Part shown: positions 1 to 6,077 of the stretch, one piece after another
Layout of the letters: every line of letters begins with the position of its first letter
Numbering within the stretch: position 1 is the first letter of the stretch
DNA from: Desulfobacteraceae bacterium
GTDB taxonomy: Bacteria; Desulfobacterota; Desulfobacteria; Desulfobacterales; SURF-7
NCBI GenBank assembly: GCA_030618925.1
Contig: JAUXCK010000190.1
Span: 1 to 6,077 of the forward strand
Direction of reading: 5' to 3'
Length of the DNA: 6,077 bases
Made by a program: the position numbers and the translations under genes
The notes under the pieces: generated by a model
Seen by the model: the letters and a program-made list of their open reading frames with translations, nothing else
Databases searched by the model: none
Told to the model about the DNA's origin: nothing

Positions 1-797
1 CCGGACATGGCTGCTGTATGTGAAAAACCGGCCTTCCTCCCGGTTTCCGTTCCGCCAATATACAGGGCCACGATGGGTTTGTGCGGAACGATTGACTTTG
101 CGACTTTAATAAATTCTTTGCCCCGTCTGATCCCTTCGATATAAAGCGCAATCACCTTTGTTTTATCACAGGCCCCCAGGTATTCCATGCAGTCGACCAG
201 GTCCAGATCCAACTCATTCCCCACACTGAAGGCCGTGCTGAACCCGAGTGCCATCTGATTCAGATAATCGAACATCTGAGTCACAAAACTGCCGCTCTGG
301 GACGCAATACCAATAAAACCAGGTTTGCCAAGATAACGAAGTGGCGTAGGATTCAGCTTTTGATGTGGATTGGCCACGCCAAGGCAGTTCGGGCCAACCA
401 GTCGAATTCCGTATTTTGAGACCGTTTCCTTCAGCTCATTTTGCAGTGTTATGCCATCTTCACCGACCTCGCTGAACCCCCCGGATACAACGATTGCATG
501 TTTTATCCCTTTTTCTCCGCACTGCGCCATCGCCTGGCAAACGATTTTTGTTGGCAAAGTCATAATGGCCAGGTCCGGCACCTCGGGCAGGTCCATAACA
601 CTCTGATAAGCCTTGAAGCCCTGCACCTCTTTTTCCCTGGGATGGACAGGGTATACCGCTCCTTCGAACCCCATGGCTTTAAAAGATGAAAATTGTATGG
701 ACCCCATGGAGTTGAAATTGTTTGATGCGCCGAAAAAGGCGACACTTTTTGGATTGGCAACCTGAAATAACGCACTTTCTTTAATGGTTTTAATCAT
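1..797 (-). CDS. NDP/ADP-forming acyl-CoA synthetase, N-terminal part (3' end outside window)
   Basis: Only the first 265 codons are visible; the gene runs off the left edge. The visible part matches the alpha-type half of ADP-forming acetyl/acyl-CoA synthetases, cytoplasmic enzymes that interconvert acyl-CoA plus ADP and phosphate with free acid, CoA and ATP. A Rossmann CoA-binding domain comes first (FFGAS at 21-25, VSGGFSE at 104-110, GPNCLG at 135-140). A succinyl-CoA-ligase-like domain follows (SQSGSF at 166-171, EG at 221-222). The segment ends with GFSHT at 257-261, where His260 sits at the position of the phospho-histidine of this family. The family motif is usually SHTGALAG; here it reads SHTAAMSG, with Ala in place of the first Gly. 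The start at 797 has a strong Shine-Dalgarno site. Whether it is a separate alpha subunit (about 460 residues) or a fused alpha-beta protein (about 700) cannot be seen. Acyl substrate unknown. The gene is divergent from the methyltransferase-decarboxylase pair. Confidence 0.9.
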   Translation of the reverse strand, partial: MIKTIKESALFQVANPKSVAFFGASNNFNSMGSIQFSSFKAMGFEGAVYPVHPREKEVQGFKAYQSVMDLPEVPDLAIMTLPTKIVCQAMAQCGEKGIKHAIVVSGGFSEVGEDGITLQNELKETVSKYGIRLVGPNCLGVANPHQKLNPTPLRYLGKPGFIGIASQSGSFVTQMFDYLNQMALGFSTAFSVGNELDLDLVDCMEYLGACDKTKVIALYIEGIRRGKEFIKVAKSIVPHKPIVALYIGGTETGRKAGFSHTAAMS

Positions 798-801
798 TTA
801 A

Positions 802-808
802 CCCTCCT
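802..808 (-). promoter_or_regulatory. Ribosome binding site of the acyl-CoA synthetase gene
   Basis: On the minus strand AGGAGGG lies 4 bases before the ATG at 797 (the GGAGG core is 5 bases away). This near-perfect Shine-Dalgarno site fixes the start of the acyl-CoA synthetase gene. Confidence 0.85.
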
Positions 809-827
809 GAAGGCAACACGCCCTTAT

Positions 828-842
828 CGGTCATGATGACCG
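828..842. repeat. Perfect inverted repeat in the divergent intergenic region (candidate operator)
   Basis: CGGTCA-TGA-TGACCG is a perfect 6+3+6 inverted repeat. It lies between the divergent acyl-CoA synthetase and methyltransferase genes, about 20 bases before the synthetase Shine-Dalgarno site and about 60 bases upstream of the rightward -35 box. It could be an operator for a dimeric repressor, or a short hairpin in the leader RNA of the leftward gene. No regulator gene is visible in the window. A palindrome of this size is only weak evidence of function. Confidence 0.35.
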
Positions 843-902
843 GGTTCAAAATGCCAAGATTGCATGTTTATCACATTTCACTTAAAAAAACAGCACATCT
901 TA

Positions 903-930
903 TTGACAAAGATCCTGTGGAGAATACTAT
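903..930 (+). promoter_or_regulatory. Sigma70-type promoter for the methyltransferase-decarboxylase pair
   Basis: A perfect -35 box TTGACA (903-908) is followed after 16 bases by TACTAT (925-930), 5 of 6 matches to TATAAT. An overlapping alternative -10, TATAAC, starts at 928 with a longer 19-base spacer. Transcription would begin near 936-938, leaving a leader of about 60 bases before the ATG at 997. On the opposite strand the same site reads TTGTCA (909-904) and stands 17 bases from a poor -10-like TTTAAG, so a leftward promoter overlapping the -35 region is possible but much weaker. The call rests on sequence match alone. Confidence 0.6.
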
Positions 931-982
931 AACCTAACTTCCGGGTCATTCTCTAATTCCCATGCCTTTATAAACGACATGA

Positions 983-988
983 AAGGAG
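983..988 (+). promoter_or_regulatory. Ribosome binding site that decides the methyltransferase start
   Basis: AAGGAG lies 8 bases before the ATG at 997. An in-frame upstream ATG at 979 would place this Shine-Dalgarno site inside the coding sequence and has no good site of its own, so 997 is the preferred start. Confidence 0.75.
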
Positions 989-996
989 ATCATGCA

Positions 997-2010
997 ATGG
1001 CATCATCACATGATACGAAACGAATTGGAACTGAACGAATTCAAAATATCGGATTTGGGTTTAAACACGCCGGTACATTAATGGCTGCCATTGAACTCAG
1101 TCTTTTTACAAAAATCTCTGAAGGGGCCGGTACTATTGAAGCAATTGCCAATGCTTGCGGCCTTTCTTTGCTCAATGCAGAGCGACTGGTTGTGGCCTGT
1201 GCCGCGATGGAATTACTTGAGAAGAAAGAAAATAAATATGTTAATGCACCGGATGTGGACATGTATCTGGTCGAGAGCAAGCCGCGCTATTTCGGTGCAT
1301 GGTCGCTTATGGGAAAAGGAGACTTTGCAGATTGGATTAACCTGGCCGACCGGCTTTCCAATCCAGCCCCGCCATCAGTCCTTGGTATTTATGAAAAAAT
1401 GACAACCGAATATGCCGAAGCACTCACCCGGGCCATGTTTAATGTCGGCCTGGGAGCAGGGAGCAAGCTTGCAAAACAGTTTGATTTTTCCAAATACAGC
1501 CTCGTGCTGGACCTTGGAGGCGGTTCAGGCGCCTATTGTGTATCCTTGTGCAGACGTTTCCCGAATCTTGGTGCTCTCGTGTTCGACTTCGACAATGTGT
1601 GTAAGGTCACGAATGAGTTGATTGAGGAAGCGGGTCTTTCAGATCGAATCAAGACCCATGGGGGCGACTTTACGCGAGACCCATTCCCGGAAGGCGCTGA
1701 TGTGGTCATGCTTAACGGTAACCTGACTCAATACGGGCCGGGTGAAGCACAGACTATAATCGATAAAGCGTTTTCCATGCTCCCATCAGGTGGTGTCATG
1801 CATATCATTGCTGAAAACTTAAACAATGAGAAAACAGGACCGAAAATTGCTGCAACCTGGTCGATACATGAGGCATTGTTCGGAAGTAAAGGCCGTGCCC
1901 ACAGTGATGCAGAGGTTTGCGAATACATGGAAAATGCCGGATTTATCGAAGTCGAGGCAGTTGAATTTGTCCATAATATCCTCCAGCGTGTTACGGGCTT
2001 CAAACCATAA
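997..2010 (+). CDS. SAM-dependent O-methyltransferase-like protein (acetylserotonin/hydroxyindole-O-methyltransferase family)
   Basis: This 337-residue protein has the usual length and layout of the homodimeric small-molecule methyltransferases of the HIOMT/COMT type. Residues 1-105 form a helical dimerisation and winged-helix-like domain. A class I Rossmann domain follows, with SAM motif I LDLGGGSG (171-178), the ribose-binding acid at Asp197 in VFDFDN, and GDF at 223-225. The family normally has LHDW after motif IV, with His as general base; here the aligned segment is LTQY (243-246), so Thr244 replaces His. The ERT glutamate also appears replaced (KGRA, 298-301), while Glu273 after strand 5 is kept. 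Some bacterial relatives, such as DnrK and BchU, also lack this His, so the enzyme need not be dead, but the methyl acceptor (O, N or C) is uncertain. It is the first gene of a probable two-gene operon with the decarboxylase. The start at 997 is chosen for its Shine-Dalgarno site; 979 is the alternative. Confidence 0.85.
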   Translation: MASSHDTKRIGTERIQNIGFGFKHAGTLMAAIELSLFTKISEGAGTIEAIANACGLSLLNAERLVVACAAMELLEKKENKYVNAPDVDMYLVESKPRYFGAWSLMGKGDFADWINLADRLSNPAPPSVLGIYEKMTTEYAEALTRAMFNVGLGAGSKLAKQFDFSKYSLVLDLGGGSGAYCVSLCRRFPNLGALVFDFDNVCKVTNELIEEAGLSDRIKTHGGDFTRDPFPEGADVVMLNGNLTQYGPGEAQTIIDKAFSMLPSGGVMHIIAENLNNEKTGPKIAATWSIHEALFGSKGRAHSDAEVCEYMENAGFIEVEAVEFVHNILQRVTGFKP

Positions 2011-2106
2011 CTTATTTAGAAGGTGAAGAGCCGTTGGCGTTGGCGGAATCGAAATCGATGCCAAAAAGGGATTTGACATCTGAAGTACAAAGGGGATTAG
2101 GTCCCA

Positions 2107-2113
2107 GGGAGGG
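2107..2113 (+). promoter_or_regulatory. Ribosome binding site supporting the GTG start of the decarboxylase
   Basis: GGGAGGG, with the core GGAGG at 2108-2112, lies 5 bases before GTG at 2118. It is stronger than AAGGTGA (2020-2026), which precedes the competing in-frame TTG at 2034. Confidence 0.6.
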
Positions 2114-2117
2114 AAAG

Positions 2118-3569
2118 GTGTCTGAAAAAAAGAATTATCACATGTCCATGGATGAGTTTCGCCATTATGGCCGATCTGTTGTGGACTGGATCGCCGACTA
2201 TTACGAAAAAATAGAGTCCTTCCCGGTATTGTCCCGGGTTGAGCCAGGCCAAATTCGCGATCTGCTTCCATCCGAGCCACCCATTAATGGCGATTCGTTC
2301 GAGAGTATCCTCAAAGATGTAGATGATATCATTGTCCAGGGGCTGACCCATTGGCAGTCCCCTAATTTTTTTGCCTACTTCCCTGCAAACAGCTCGGGGC
2401 CGGCCATATTAGGAGAATTGCTGGCAGCCGGCCTCGGGGTCCAGGGCATGCTGTGGTCAACAAGTCCGGCCTGCACAGAGCTGGAAACCCATGTGCTCGA
2501 CTGGCTGGTAGATATGCTCGGACTGCCCGAAAAATTTACGTCAAAGACTGCCGGCGGCGGGGTCATCCAGGACTCGGCGTCGAGTGCAGCCCTGTGCGCC
2601 CTTCTGGCTGCCCGTGAACGGGCGACGAACCATGACACCAACGCCCACGGGTGTGACGGGCGCCTCGTGGCCTATGCCTCCAGCCAAACACATTCCTCCA
2701 TTGAAAAGGCTGTTAAAATAGCAGGCCTGGGTGCGCGGAATCTCCGGATAATAGACGTTGATGATACTTTTGCCATGTCTTCAGATGCCCTTGCCCGCCA
2801 GATAACCGAAGATCGCCAGGCCGGCCGTTTGCCCTGTTTTGTCTGCGCGACTGCCGGAACGACATCCTCAAATGCCCTTGATCCGCTGCCCGAGATCGGT
2901 CGAATCTGCCGTGAGGAGGGAATCTGGCTGCATGTGGATGGGGCCATGTCAGGCACAGCCGCCCTGTGTCCGGAGTACCGGTATATCCATGATGGAATGG
3001 AACTGGCAGACAGCTATTGTTTTAATCCTCACAAGTGGATGTTTACCAATTTTGATTGTGACTGCTTCTATGTGGCTGATCGGAAAGTTCTCATCCAAAC
3101 CCTGAGTATTTTGCCGGAATACCTTCGCAACAAGGCAACCGACCAAGGGGCTGTTTTTGACTACCGGGATTGGCATGTTCCTCTGGGCAGGCGCTTCCGT
3201 GCTTTAAAACTCTGGTTCGTCCTTCGCTATTACGGCGTGAACGGCCTGCAACACCATATCAGGCGTCACGTTGAACTGGCCCAGCGTTTTGCCGGGTGGG
3301 TCAAGAGGTCTGAGGATTTCGAGCTTATGGCACCTGCGCCGTTGAACCTTATTTGTTTCAGGCACAAAAACGGGGACTCTTTCAACCAGAATCTGCTGGA
3401 CACCCTCAATCAAAGCGGCACTTTATTTTTAACCCATACAATATTAAATGATAAATTTGTGCTGCGCATCTGTATTGGTCAGACAAACACCGGGGAGCGT
3501 CATGTTCTTCAGGCCTGGAAGACGATCGTGGAAACAGCTGAAGGGCTGACAAAAACCGGATCCACCTGA
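2118..3569 (+). CDS. Aromatic-L-amino-acid decarboxylase (group II, PLP-dependent)
   Basis: Predicted to remove CO2 from an aromatic L-amino acid (Trp, 5-HTP, Tyr, DOPA or Phe) to give the arylethylamine, in the cytoplasm. From the GTG at 2118 it has 483 residues, matching the roughly 480 of animal DDC. Human landmarks then fall within three positions: His192 (QTHSS) stacks on PLP, Asp274 (HVDGA) contacts the pyridine nitrogen, and Lys306 (NPHKW) forms the Schiff base. Tyr335 (PEYLRN) lies in the mobile catalytic loop and Arg450 (LRICIG) near the C-terminus. The loop Tyr argues for decarboxylation rather than aldehyde synthase activity. Gly357 (PLGRRFR) is the residue that in plant enzymes goes with indolic substrates, though human DDC has it too and is broad. 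A TTG at 2034 would add 28 residues without family counterpart. The gene follows the methyltransferase by 107 bases and likely shares its transcript. Family assignment is firm; the substrate is not. Confidence 0.93.
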   Translation: MSEKKNYHMSMDEFRHYGRSVVDWIADYYEKIESFPVLSRVEPGQIRDLLPSEPPINGDSFESILKDVDDIIVQGLTHWQSPNFFAYFPANSSGPAILGELLAAGLGVQGMLWSTSPACTELETHVLDWLVDMLGLPEKFTSKTAGGGVIQDSASSAALCALLAARERATNHDTNAHGCDGRLVAYASSQTHSSIEKAVKIAGLGARNLRIIDVDDTFAMSSDALARQITEDRQAGRLPCFVCATAGTTSSNALDPLPEIGRICREEGIWLHVDGAMSGTAALCPEYRYIHDGMELADSYCFNPHKWMFTNFDCDCFYVADRKVLIQTLSILPEYLRNKATDQGAVFDYRDWHVPLGRRFRALKLWFVLRYYGVNGLQHHIRRHVELAQRFAGWVKRSEDFELMAPAPLNLICFRHKNGDSFNQNLLDTLNQSGTLFLTHTILNDKFVLRICIGQTNTGERHVLQAWKTIVETAEGLTKTGST

Positions 3570-3631
3570 CCGTTAAACTCTCCCAAACAGCCACTGCAGG
3601 CCGGCTCGACCCCGCCGGGACGTGACTCTTT

Positions 3632-4708
3632 CTACTCCGCGTTCAGGAGTAACACCGTAGCAATAGATAAAAAAATAAGGTTGGCGACCCATGCAGCGAC
3701 AAGGGGCGGGAAAAGCTCACCATAGCCGAGTGAAAGACAAAAGCTAAAAAAAACCCAGTAAAGAAAAGCAATGCCGATACCCAAAGAAATGCTTTTGGGA
3801 AGCCCCCTGCTGATTGTTCCTTTCGCAGCCAGTCCTGTTCCTAAAACACACATGATGATGCAGATAAATGGAAATGCGGTTTTGGCATACAAATCGACCC
3901 GAAAAGTTGTTGCGTCATACCCTTCGGCTTCTGCTCTTTGAATGTAGGTTAAAAGCTCCTTGAAATTCATCTCTTCTGATTTTTTAATTACTTTTTGCAA
4001 ATCTTCCGGTAAAAAATCAAATTTTTCCGATCGTGTATTATGAAAAAAAACATTGTACTGCCCTGTTTCCCGGTCCAGAATTTGTTCCATGATTTTAGAC
4101 AGCACCCATCCCTCCGGCCCAAAAACCCCTCTCTGGGCATCGATCCGTTTACGTAATCGAAAATCCCTATCAAAATAATAACAGGTCACACCAAAAAGGG
4201 TCTTGGTGGCGGGTTGATAATACTGGATATGAACAATTTTCCGGTTTCCTTTGAACCAGATATTTTTATCCTTTGACGTGACGGCCGATCCCTTCCGGAT
4301 TTCATTCTGCAATATACTATTGGCCTTTACCATGGTAATGGGAACGACGACCTCTGAAATGAGAAAAAGAAGGGCACCGAAAAAAAAGCCGATCAGCAGT
4401 ACGGGCCGTAGAATATAGAAAATGCTTATGCCGCTGCTTTTTAAAACGATGAGCTCGTTGTTTTTGCTCATCAGGCCCAAGGTAATGAGCACAGAAAGCA
4501 ATAGTGCAACCGGGATAAACTTTACAGTCATAAAGGGGGTTCGAAGCAGGACAAACCCCAATGCCCTCAGCAGCGACATCTCGGCAAAAATGAATTCATC
4601 CATATTCTCCAGATAATCGGCTATCACATAAATGCTCACAACCAGGATCAAAACAATACAAAAGTATTTTAAGATTTCACGGATCAGGTATTTATGGAGG
4701 ATTGGCAT
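3632..4708 (-). CDS. lptG: LPS export ABC transporter permease LptG
   Basis: A 358-residue YjgP/YjgQ-family permease of normal length. With LptF and the LptB ATPase dimer it forms the inner-membrane complex that pulls lipopolysaccharide out of the membrane and passes it to LptC and the LptA bridge. Six hydrophobic segments are visible: about 12-33, 61-80, 99-123, 276-296, 305-328 and 335-355. Between segments 3 and 4 lies a hydrophilic stretch (about 125-270), the expected periplasmic beta-jellyroll domain. The cytoplasmic coupling region NNELIVLKSSGIS (83-95), with the family's E-L-x-x-L-K-x-x-G pattern, follows segment 2. The start at 4708 is 13 bases after the lptF stop and has no clear Shine-Dalgarno site, which suggests translational coupling. 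The choice of LptG over LptF rests on gene order and length, since the two are paralogues. No lptB, lptC or lptA lies in the window. Confidence 0.9.
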   Translation of the reverse strand: MPILHKYLIREILKYFCIVLILVVSIYVIADYLENMDEFIFAEMSLLRALGFVLLRTPFMTVKFIPVALLLSVLITLGLMSKNNELIVLKSSGISIFYILRPVLLIGFFFGALLFLISEVVVPITMVKANSILQNEIRKGSAVTSKDKNIWFKGNRKIVHIQYYQPATKTLFGVTCYYFDRDFRLRKRIDAQRGVFGPEGWVLSKIMEQILDRETGQYNVFFHNTRSEKFDFLPEDLQKVIKKSEEMNFKELLTYIQRAEAEGYDATTFRVDLYAKTAFPFICIIMCVLGTGLAAKGTISRGLPKSISLGIGIAFLYWVFFSFCLSLGYGELFPPLVAAWVANLIFLSIATVLLLNAE

Positions 4709-4721
4709 GATATTGCGTCGT

Positions 4722-5873
4722 TTACTTCTTAACCCCTGTCTTTAAAAAATTGAACATCCCAGGACGGTCCTTTGCAGATCGTATCAAAAGGAAAAGACCA
4801 AACCCGCCCATGACCACATTCGGCACCCACATGCCGATAATGGGTGGATAAATGCCTGTTTGGCCGAAAGACCAGCCTATGGTGAGTATCAAATAATAGA
4901 GCAAGAAAAGAACCAGGCCAAGCATGATACCGAGCGATCGCTTGTCGGTTTTTGACTGTAACCCCAGGGGAATGGCCAGGAGCCCTAACGCAAGGCAGGC
5001 GAATGGGATTGAAAATTTCTCGTGAAACTTCATCAATGCCCTGAAATAAATGTCATCCTTGTCCTGGCGCGTCTGCAAAAAGTGGTATAACTCCCCAAGT
5101 GCCATCTCGTCGTCGTCTTTCTGCCCCTCATTGACAAGCGCAGCCTCCTTTTTAAGGTCAAGCCTGATGTCATAGACATCAAAATTTATCGAATGGTTTG
5201 TCTGGTTTTTGAGGTCGACCTGGTTGATGGTTCCGTTAAACAGATTGAAATGGAAAACATGCTTCCCGGGTTCGCTGAAAATACGTCCCCTTGGTGCGAT
5301 AATTGTACTCACAACGCCTTTCGTTCTCTGGTCTTCGACGAAAATATCTATCATCTCTTTATTCTTTATATCGACCTTGTTCACATACAGCATGACCCCA
5401 TTGAAGTTGTCATTAAATCTCCCTTCTTTTATGCCTGCATCTATGCTCGATGCCGCAGCATCGATCATCAGCTTTTTCAGCGAAACTTTGCTGAGGGGCA
5501 ATCCGTAAATTGTCATGAAACCGGTCAGCAGGCACCCCATAAGGCAAAACAGGAAAACAGGTGGGAGGAACCTGTAAATACTGACGCCACCGGCTTTAAG
5601 CGCGATAATCTCATTGTCGTTGGATAATCGAAGGAATGTCAAGAGAACCGCCATCATCACCGACATGGGAATAACATATTGAAAAAAAAAAGGCATGGAA
5701 TATATCAGCATTAACAGGACAAGCCATACACTCATTTTGTAATTAACGATTAGATTGGTAATGTCGAGGATCGTCCTCATAAAAAAAATGAAGGTGAAAA
5801 ACAGCAGATTTATACTAAAAGGGAGAAGCATCTCCTTAAACAGGTATCTATTAAGAATTGTGTTGATTTTCAT
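4722..5873 (-). CDS. lptF: LPS export ABC transporter permease LptF
   Basis: A 383-residue YjgP/YjgQ-family permease, paralogous to the downstream LptG and the other half of the LptB2FG lipopolysaccharide exporter. Hydrophobic segments lie at about 17-40, 50-82, 102-124, 287-306, 314-335 and 344-364. The periplasmic jellyroll domain spans about 130-280. The coupling motif NDNEIIALKAGGVS (85-98) follows the second segment, and HEKFSIPFACLALG (284-297) at segment 4 is typical of LptF. The ATG at 5873 is the only standard start, because an in-frame stop lies about 30 bases upstream. It lacks a recognisable Shine-Dalgarno site and sits 20 bases after the stop of the preceding membrane protein, so translation may depend on upstream ribosomes. 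Codons 61-64 contain a run of ten T on the coding strand. Confidence 0.92.
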   Translation of the reverse strand: MKINTILNRYLFKEMLLPFSINLLFFTFIFFMRTILDITNLIVNYKMSVWLVLLMLIYSMPFFFQYVIPMSVMMAVLLTFLRLSNDNEIIALKAGGVSIYRFLPPVFLFCLMGCLLTGFMTIYGLPLSKVSLKKLMIDAAASSIDAGIKEGRFNDNFNGVMLYVNKVDIKNKEMIDIFVEDQRTKGVVSTIIAPRGRIFSEPGKHVFHFNLFNGTINQVDLKNQTNHSINFDVYDIRLDLKKEAALVNEGQKDDDEMALGELYHFLQTRQDKDDIYFRALMKFHEKFSIPFACLALGLLAIPLGLQSKTDKRSLGIMLGLVLFLLYYLILTIGWSFGQTGIYPPIIGMWVPNVVMGGFGLFLLIRSAKDRPGMFNFLKTGVKK

Positions 5874-5893
5874 AAGAATCTTGGCGTAAATGC

Positions 5894-6077
5894 CTATGGC
5901 ACTTTAAATAAAACCGGTAAAATCCCCGCATCATGCAGCCATTCAATAATCTGCAAAATAATAAAGACCCAAAAAAACCACATGACATCAAAAAAAGATT
6001 TTCTAAATATTTTTGCTTTAATGGAATAGAGATCCGGTTCAGAGAATATGGAAAATTTGGGTACAATTCGCGGGGTC
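5894..6077 (-). CDS. Unidentified membrane protein, C-terminal end (5' end outside window)
   Basis: This frame is open from the right edge to a TAG at 5896-5894 and gives 60 residues. It is charged at first, then strongly hydrophobic from about 28 to 47 (FFDVMWFFWVFIILQ), followed by EWLHDAGILPVLFKVP at the end. This reads as a single membrane helix with a short tail. The arrangement W-x(n)-hydrophobic-GILP loosely recalls nucleoside-recognition (Gate, SpmA/SpmB-like) membrane proteins, but those normally continue further; I do not claim the identity. It ends 20 bases before lptF on the same strand, so it is probably the upstream gene of that operon. A competing 71-codon frame from a TTG at 6066 overlaps the lptF start but is less protein-like. 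Evidence is the open frame, the composition and the spacing only. Confidence 0.5.
   Translation of the reverse strand, partial: TPRIVPKFSIFSEPDLYSIKAKIFRKSFFDVMWFFWVFIILQIIEWLHDAGILPVLFKVP

Noticed and set aside
370..689. Two overlapping plus-strand frames (78 and 82 codons) opposite the acyl-CoA synthetase
   Set aside because: The minus-strand acyl-CoA synthetase with clear motifs occupies this stretch, and the plus-strand translations are not protein-like.
862..880. CRP/FNR-like half site (TCACA) upstream of the acyl-CoA synthetase
   Set aside because: Only one half matches the TGTGA-N6-TCACA consensus; the other half is too degenerate to support a binding site.
1819..2280. Minus-strand open frame of 153 codons opposite the methyltransferase-decarboxylase junction
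   Set aside because: It lies antisense to two well-supported genes, has no recognisable domain or ribosome binding site, and spans their junction; it looks like a shadow frame.
3601..3618. Possible terminator hairpin CCGGC-8-GCCGG between the convergent genes
   Set aside because: The stem is only 5 base pairs with an 8-base loop, and neither side has a proper T-tract, so I do not call a terminator although one would be expected in this gap.
5193..5627. Plus-strand open frame of 144 codons opposite lptF
   Set aside because: It is antisense to the periplasmic domain of lptF, with no protein-family features; shadow frame.
5851..6066. Minus-strand 71-codon frame from TTG overlapping the lptF start
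   Set aside because: Another minus-strand frame over the same bases gives a coherent membrane segment and stops just before lptF without overlap, which is the better gene call. The TTG start has no Shine-Dalgarno site.
1..6077. CRISPR arrays, tRNA/rRNA genes, transposases, attachment sites
   Set aside because: I saw no direct-repeat array, cloverleaf-like sequence, rRNA segment, transposase motif or flanking repeat on either strand.

Overview
The window reads as ordinary bacterial chromosome from a Gram-negative anaerobe. LptF and LptG, the permease subunits of the lipopolysaccharide exporter, require an outer membrane. An NDP/ADP-forming acyl-CoA synthetase is typical of fermentative, syntrophic and sulfate-reducing bacteria. 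A member of the Desulfobacterota is my best guess, but that rests on gene content and style, not on a marker gene.

Layout from left to right. (1) Positions 1-797, minus strand: the first 265 residues of an acyl-CoA synthetase (CoA-binding plus ligase-CoA domains). It runs off the left edge just after its phospho-histidine motif. (2) Positions 798-996: a divergent control region with a good sigma70-type promoter facing right and a perfect 15-base inverted repeat. (3) Positions 997-3569, plus strand: a two-gene cassette of an acetylserotonin/hydroxyindole-O-methyltransferase-like enzyme followed by an aromatic-L-amino-acid decarboxylase. (4) Positions 3570-3631: a 62-base gap between convergent genes. 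(5) Positions 3632-5873, minus strand: lptF then lptG, 13 bases apart. (6) Positions 5894-6077, minus strand: the C-terminal end of an unidentified membrane protein, ending 20 bases before lptF.

The most interesting part is the methyltransferase-decarboxylase pair. The decarboxylase keeps every catalytic residue I can align by eye to animal and plant AADC/TDC enzymes, including the loop tyrosine that separates decarboxylases from aldehyde synthases. The methyltransferase has the right fold and SAM site but lacks the usual general-base histidine. Together they suggest synthesis of a methylated aromatic amine, or methylation of a related small molecule; the product cannot be read from the sequence. 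The divergent acyl-CoA synthetase belongs to a family whose members can act on aryl acids, so a link to aromatic amino acid metabolism is possible but unproven. The lpt block is housekeeping and probably unrelated.
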